Source: Actinomycetes bacterium
GTDB taxonomy: Bacteria; Actinomycetota; Aquicultoria; SURF-47; JAUUWJ01
Length of the DNA: 8,617 nucleotides
Reading direction: 5' to 3'
NCBI GenBank assembly: GCA_030589175.1
Contig: JAUUWJ010000021.1
Span: 1-8,617 of the forward strand
Part shown: positions 4,523-8,617 of the stretch, piece after piece
Layout of the letters: each line of letters begins with the position of its first letter
Numbering within the stretch: the stretch's first letter is position 1
Position numbers and translations under genes: made by a program
The notes under the pieces: model-generated
Database searches by the model: none
What the model saw: only the letters and a program-made list of their open reading frames with translations
What the model was told of the DNA's origin: nothing

Positions 4523-6587
4523 CAACCACTTGGAAGTCTAGCTGACGTTCTCCTATGATAACGCTCATAAGCTGCACCTTCAGTTCTTGTCCTAAACGGT
4601 AGACTTTTCCAGAACGCCGGCCTCTGACTAAATAACGCTGTGGCTCGAAGACATAATAATCGTCTTTTAGGCTTGTAATATGCACTAAACCTTCGGCAGA
4701 ATTAGGAATTTGAATAAAAAAACCAAAATGAGTTATGCCGGTAATAATTGCATCATAAACTTCCCCAACCTTATCTTCCATATAACGAGCAATCATGACA
4801 TCGACGGATTCGCGCTCGGCCGCTGCCGACTCAACTTCCGTAACCGAAATGTTTTCTGCAAGTTCCTGTAGCTGACCGGTCAGTTCTTGCTTATCAAAAT
4901 CATATTTCTTAGCAAGCATCTGTTTTACAAGTCTATGCACAACCAAATCGGCATACCGGCGAATTGGTGAAGTGAAATGGCAATAATGATTTAGACCTAA
5001 ACCAAAATGATGTTTTCCCGTTGCCGAGTACCTGGCCTTTTGCATGCTTCTAATAAGCACGCTGTTTATCAAAAGCTTCTCGGGCCTAGTACTCGCAAAC
5101 TTGATAAGCAACTGGTATGTCTTTGAATCTGCGGTCTTCAATTCCTTGATAGGAAAATTAAAAGTAGAGAGCATTCCTTCAATCTCCATAAAAGCATCTT
5201 CAGCCGGCTCTTCGTGCAACCTATAGATAATCGGATAGCGCCTTTTACTCATATACTCAGCTACCACTTTATTGGTTATAACCATCATTTCCTCAATTAT
5301 TGCCGTTGCCAATGTCCTTTGCCGGACAATAATTTCCTGAGGATTTAACTCTTCATCAACAAGCACTTTCGGCTCAATAGTCTCGAAGACAAGGCTGCCT
5401 TCCTTTCTGCGTTTATCCTCTAAGATTTTTTGAAGCTCAAGAAGCGTGCCAATCAATTTCTTTTGTTTTTCATCTGCGAATTTTTTAGATTTTATATTCT
5501 TATCCACTTCTTCGTATGTAAGCCGCGCTTTACTTTTGATCACTCCTTTATGAATACTGAAACTCTCAACATCTCCTTTGGGATTAATAATCATTTCAAC
5601 CGAGAGAGTAAGACGGTCGACTTTCGGATTGAGACTGGCTATTTCATTTGAGAGCTCGAAAGGAAACATAGGTAAAACTCTGTCCGAAAGATAAGTCGAG
5701 TTACCTCTAGCTTTTGCTTCTTCATCTAACGGCGAGCCATCAGACACGTAAGCACTAACATCGGCGATATGCACTGCTAAATGATAATTACCTCCAACTT
5801 TTTTTATGCTAACCGCATCATCAAAATCTTTTGCATCAAGGCCGTCTATTGTCACAACGTAATCGTTGCGGTAATCCTTGCGGCCTTTTACATCCTTTTC
5901 CTTTACTGCTGATGGCAACTCTGCCGCTTGTGCTGAAACTTCCTCAGGCCAGTCCCGGCGCAGGTTATGCTCCCGAATAATTACTTCGATTTCTATTCCA
6001 GGCGAGTGCTCATCACCCAAAACCTCAATTAATTTGACTAAACCTTTGGGAGGATACTTAGTTATTGATGCAACGACCATTTGGCCGTCAATAGCTTCAG
6101 CTCCTCCGTCTAGAAGAAAAATATTTTGTACTCTTCTATCAGAAGGAATTAACCATTTTTGGTTGCCTTTAACCTCGACTCTACCGATAATCTCTTTGAA
6201 TTTGTGTACCAGAACGCGTGTGATAACGCCTTCAAAATTCTTTCGCTTTTTCCTTCTAGTTATACGAGCTTCAACAAGATCACCATTTAAAGCATTGTTT
6301 ACTTTGTCAGAACGAATATAAATATCTCCGACAGGATTTATTACAAAACCAAAACCCTTTTTGTTAGCTTCAAAACGACCTCTCAAGATATCCGGTCCCT
6401 TGCCTACTGCAATATATTTGTCGTCCGCTTTGGAAACTTTATTCTCTCCTTCAAGCAAGTTAAGCGTTTTCATTAAATGATTCAACTGAAGATGAGGCTG
6501 CTTTAGTTGCTTGTAGATTTGTTCAATAGTAGAAGGAGAATAAGAATCCCTGCGGAGTAACTTTAAAACTCTCGTCTTAAGTTGCAT
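4506..6587 (-). CDS. rnr: ribonuclease R (RNB-family 3'-5' exoribonuclease)
   Basis: RNase R processively degrades structured RNA hydrolytically and, with SmpB-tmRNA, clears non-stop mRNA. The 693-residue protein has the standard layout: N-terminal winged-helix domain at about 1-62, cold-shock/OB domains at about 66-190, RNB catalytic domain at about 240-560 and an S1 domain at about 608-686. The metal site D-x5-D-x-D-D is D248, D254, D256 and D257 (DGLDAKDFDDA). The conserved HFTSPIRRYADLVVHR lies at 537-552, carrying the catalytic arginine region. Unlike the E. coli enzyme it has no long lysine-rich tail; it stops just after S1 with ENPKS, residues encoded by the flanking repeat. The ATG at 6585-6587 is supported by the N-terminal match but lacks a Shine-Dalgarno. 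It lies directly upstream of smpB and ssrA. Confidence 0.96.
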   Translation of the reverse strand: MQLKTRVLKLLRRDSYSPSTIEQIYKQLKQPHLQLNHLMKTLNLLEGENKVSKADDKYIAVGKGPDILRGRFEANKKGFGFVINPVGDIYIRSDKVNNALNGDLVEARITRRKKRKNFEGVITRVLVHKFKEIIGRVEVKGNQKWLIPSDRRVQNIFLLDGGAEAIDGQMVVASITKYPPKGLVKLIEVLGDEHSPGIEIEVIIREHNLRRDWPEEVSAQAAELPSAVKEKDVKGRKDYRNDYVVTIDGLDAKDFDDAVSIKKVGGNYHLAVHIADVSAYVSDGSPLDEEAKARGNSTYLSDRVLPMFPFELSNEIASLNPKVDRLTLSVEMIINPKGDVESFSIHKGVIKSKARLTYEEVDKNIKSKKFADEKQKKLIGTLLELQKILEDKRRKEGSLVFETIEPKVLVDEELNPQEIIVRQRTLATAIIEEMMVITNKVVAEYMSKRRYPIIYRLHEEPAEDAFMEIEGMLSTFNFPIKELKTADSKTYQLLIKFASTRPEKLLINSVLIRSMQKARYSATGKHHFGLGLNHYCHFTSPIRRYADLVVHRLVKQMLAKKYDFDKQELTGQLQELAENISVTEVESAAAERESVDVMIARYMEDKVGEVYDAIITGITHFGFFIQIPNSAEGLVHITSLKDDYYVFEPQRYLVRGRRSGKVYRLGQELKVQLMSVIIGERQLDFQVVENPKS

Positions 6588-6594
6588 AGTAAAA

Positions 6595-6632
6595 CCAGAT
6601 GTTAGATGTTAAACTTTGGAATTTGGATGAAA
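6595..6632. repeat. AT-rich dispersed repeat copy before rnr
   Basis: Plus-strand CCAGATGTTAGATGTTAAAC followed by TTTGGAATTTGGATG. The AGATGTTAGATGTT word matches the copies at 2337-2410, 3222-3255 and 3750-3780. It ends eight bases before the rnr ATG, taking the place of a normal ribosome binding site. Confidence 0.55.
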
Positions 6633-6709
6633 GCCATCTTTGCTGTCGTTCCATGTTTAGTCAATAGACTCGCATCTACTCTTTATCCTCCAAAACCTTA
6701 TCTTTTATT

Positions 6710-6745
6710 CCAATAACTAACAACCAATAACCAATAACCAACAAC
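6710..6745. repeat. short tandem array of ATTGGTT-type units after the protease gene
   Basis: Read on the minus strand it is GTTGTTGGTTATTGGTTATT followed by GGTTGTTAGTTATTGG, about five imperfect seven-base units. It begins five bases after the S41 protease stop codon. Its wording differs from the other repeats in the window but the design, short T/G-rich steps, is similar. The rest of the 162-bp gap (6633-6709) holds no supported gene. Confidence 0.6.
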
Positions 6746-6749
6746 GCTT

Positions 6750-7898
6750 TTACTTCAATAAGCTCTTAGCCTTCTCGAGTTGCTTATCATAGCCGTTATT
6801 GGTTCCATTTGATTTTGACTTCACTACTATATTAGGAGTTATACCCTTTTTTGTAATGTCGCGGCCATTGGGAGTTAACCATTTTTCGCTGGGGACAGCT
6901 AGTGCTCCGCCATTCGATAAACCGATTATTTGCTGAACGGTACCTTTTCCAAAACTCTTCACGCCAACAAGTGTGCCGCGATGTCTGTCTTGAATAGCAC
7001 CAGCTACGATTTCGCTGGCCGAAGCGGAGCTTTCTCCTATCAGAATTACTAGCTTCCCACTAAAAATCTTACCGCCGGTAGAAGAATAAGTCGTCTCTTT
7101 TTTATCCTTATCTTTCGTTCTAACCACAACCCCTTTGTCAATAAAAAGACTGCTCACTTCAACAGCCTCATTTAGCTGACCGCCGGGATTAGAGCGCAAA
7201 TCTAGAATTAGGTTTTTAATGCCTTTCTTCTGAAGTTTTATAATCGATTCTTTAAGTTCTTCAGCCACGCCTCCACTAAAAAAATGCATGTTTATATAGC
7301 CGGTCTTTGAAAATGTTTTAGTGCTGATATTTGGAAAAGTAATCTTTGCTCTTCTAATTTTCACTTCTTTACGCTTAGAAGCTCTTTCAGTTAACAAAGT
7401 TACTTGTGTTCCTGACGGACCTTTTATGGCTTCGGCAGCCTGGTCAAGGTTCATCTTTTTAGTCGTTTTCCCGTCTACTTCTAATATTAAGTCACCTTTT
7501 TTTAAGCCTTTTTTTGCTGCAGGAGCATCGGGGACAACTCTTAACACTTTAACGTTTCCTTTTTTGCCGCCTATGACTATTCCTATTCCCGAATAATGTC
7601 CGCTCATTGAAGTCTTAAAATGTTTATACTCTTTTGGCGTATAGTAAACAGCGTATGGGTTATCAAGCGACTCGACCATACCGTCGATTGCACCGTTTAA
7701 CATTTTCCGTGAAGAAATATCGTCGTAGTAGGCATTATTGATTGTGGAAAGTACTTCCTTCAGAAGTGAATGGTCAAATCCTTTAGAGGACTTGGCTCTA
7801 TTATGAACAAACGTTGAATAAAAAAAGCCGCCGCTGAATGATCCCGCTACTAATATTATTACCAAGAAAATTACTGCCGCGACTGTACGTTTATTCAA
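6750..7898 (-). CDS. S41 carboxyl-terminal processing protease (CtpA/CtpB-like) with PDZ domain
   Basis: A membrane-anchored serine protease acting outside the cytoplasmic membrane, where the family trims or degrades exported proteins, including peptidoglycan-enzyme regulators. The 382-residue protein has one N-terminal membrane segment (about 7-27), a helical linker with the DNPYAVYYTPKEY motif at 79-91, a PDZ domain at about 98-180 and the S41 domain at about 195-360. The catalytic serine is S293 in SASASEIVAGA, with K318 and Q322 in GKGTVQQ at the expected +25 and +29 spacing; LRSNPGG at 234-240 is also typical. The start is TTG at 7896-7898 with AAGGGG eight bases before it, a good ribosome binding site. 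It follows ftsX by 57 bp and is probably co-transcribed with it. The substrate is unknown. Confidence 0.93.
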   Translation of the reverse strand: MNKRTVAAVIFLVIILVAGSFSGGFFYSTFVHNRAKSSKGFDHSLLKEVLSTINNAYYDDISSRKMLNGAIDGMVESLDNPYAVYYTPKEYKHFKTSMSGHYSGIGIVIGGKKGNVKVLRVVPDAPAAKKGLKKGDLILEVDGKTTKKMNLDQAAEAIKGPSGTQVTLLTERASKRKEVKIRRAKITFPNISTKTFSKTGYINMHFFSGGVAEELKESIIKLQKKGIKNLILDLRSNPGGQLNEAVEVSSLFIDKGVVVRTKDKDKKETTYSSTGGKIFSGKLVILIGESSASASEIVAGAIQDRHRGTLVGVKSFGKGTVQQIIGLSNGGALAVPSEKWLTPNGRDITKKGITPNIVVKSKSNGTNNGYDKQLEKAKSLLK

Positions 7899-7955
7899 GA
7901 ATATTTCCCCTTACTTCTCATTTAACAAATTTTGGCCAAGGTTTGTTTGAAAAGA

Positions 7956-8617
7956 TCATACTTTTAAGTAGCGACGCAAAGCTATTACGCTGCCAAGAGC
8001 ACCAATGATCACTCCCGAACCAAGAAGCATTATGAGTAAATTACGCCAAAAAATCGGATTTATTTGCAAAGCAGACATGAATTGCATTTGGGTTTCCAGT
8101 TTACTTAATAAGATATAACGGACAGAAGCAAGCAAACTTATAGCCAGTAAAGCACCGATTAACCCTTCTACAATACCTTCAATAAAAAACGGCCAACGAA
8201 TAAACCAGTTAGAAGCTCCGACAAGGCGCATAATAGCAACCTCTTTACGCCGTGCATAAATTGCCAATCGGATAGTATTTGAAATCAAAGCCAGAGCGGA
8301 AAAGATCAAAAAGATAATCATTACAAGAGCGATAAGTCTCAACCACCTCGTGACCGTAAATATTTTGTTAACGTACTCTTTACCATATCTGATATCTTCA
8401 ATAGAAGCCGACTTTTCGGGGAAACGGTTAACTCTTTTGGCCACTTTCTCTACATCATGCGGATCCTTCAAAAATACTCTATAAGAAGCCGGCAGCGGAT
8501 TTCCCGGTATTTGTTTTATCAAAGCTTGATTGTTTTGATTACGCTTAATAAATATTTCTAATGCTTTTTCTTTACTAATAAACTCAACTTCTTTAATCTC
8601 TTTAATAGCCTTAATCT
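7956..8617 (-). CDS. ftsX: cell-division ABC-transporter-like protein FtsX, C-terminal 219 residues
   Basis: The reading frame is open to the window edge, so the N-terminus (about 75-80 residues, including the first membrane segment) is missing. FtsX pairs with the ATPase FtsE and transmits ATP-driven shape changes across the membrane to peptidoglycan hydrolases at the division site. The fragment begins in the extracellular loop (IKEVEFISKEKALEIF) and reaches the hallmark NPLPASYRV at about 39-47. Three membrane segments follow at about 94-116, 143-169 and 193-213. Between the first two is the conserved cytoplasmic RRKEVAIMRLVGAS at 122-135. The fragment continues upstream of the in-frame TTG at 8520-8522, with conserved residues there, so that TTG is not the start. 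ftsE would be expected beyond the edge. Confidence 0.92.
   Translation of the reverse strand, partial: IKAIKEIKEVEFISKEKALEIFIKRNQNNQALIKQIPGNPLPASYRVFLKDPHDVEKVAKRVNRFPEKSASIEDIRYGKEYVNKIFTVTRWLRLIALVMIIFLIFSALALISNTIRLAIYARRKEVAIMRLVGASNWFIRWPFFIEGIVEGLIGALLAISLLASVRYILLSKLETQMQFMSALQINPIFWRNLLIMLLGSGVIIGALGSVIALRRYLKV

Noticed and set aside
6577..6654. Minus-strand 25-residue open frame (MERQQRWLSSKF...) overlapping the rnr start
   Set aside because: No ribosome binding site, part of it is repeat sequence, and there is no recognisable similarity.
908..7596. Plus-strand open frames at 908-1135, 2808-3020, 5044-5226, 5430-5651, 5878-6321 and 7321-7596
   Set aside because: All lie antisense to well-identified minus-strand genes, have no recognisable domain or ribosome binding site, and read as shadows of those genes.

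Overview
The window looks like chromosomal housekeeping DNA from a low-GC (roughly 40% by eye), uncultivated-type bacterium. Every supported gene is on the minus strand, so transcription runs from high to low coordinates. In reading order the genes are: C-terminal part of ftsX (window edge), an S41 carboxyl-terminal processing protease, rnr (RNase R), smpB, ssrA (tmRNA), murI, a QueT-family membrane protein, a metallo-beta-lactamase-fold hydrolase, rph (RNase PH), and the first 30 codons of an RdgB/HAM1 nucleotide pyrophosphatase (window edge).

Two gene-order signals point, weakly, to a deep-branching actinobacterial relative. The murI / MBL hydrolase / rph / rdgB order is the one seen in mycobacteria (Rv1338-Rv1341), here with queT inserted after murI. 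An ftsX upstream of smpB also recalls the actinobacterial ftsE-ftsX-smpB arrangement. The rnr-smpB-ssrA adjacency is equally familiar from Firmicutes. This lineage call is inference only.

Functionally, 3390-6587 is a ribosome-rescue block: RNase R degrades the defective mRNA, and SmpB with tmRNA tags the stalled peptide. The tmRNA encodes the tag ANEQVALAA and carries the G3-U70 alanine determinant, but its T-arm, one acceptor pair and its 3' CCA differ from the expected form. Positions 1-3200 hold a compact murI-to-rdgB set covering cell-wall D-glutamate, a queuosine-precursor-type transporter, a cAMP-phosphodiesterase-like or RNase Z-like hydrolase, 3' RNA trimming and nucleotide-pool cleaning. 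queT, the MBL gene and rph are joined by 1-bp and 4-bp overlaps. Positions 6750-8617 are cell envelope (FtsX, periplasmic protease).

The feature standard annotation leaves unexplained is a family of AT-rich, degenerate dispersed repeats. They occupy almost every gap except ftsX/protease, often as inverted pairs. They run into coding ends, supplying the last codons and stops of rnr and murI and apparently also of rph. I see no defence system, CRISPR array, prophage or transposase. The window is mostly ordinary; the points of interest are the repeats, the odd tmRNA, a structured queT leader and the scarcity of Shine-Dalgarno sites.
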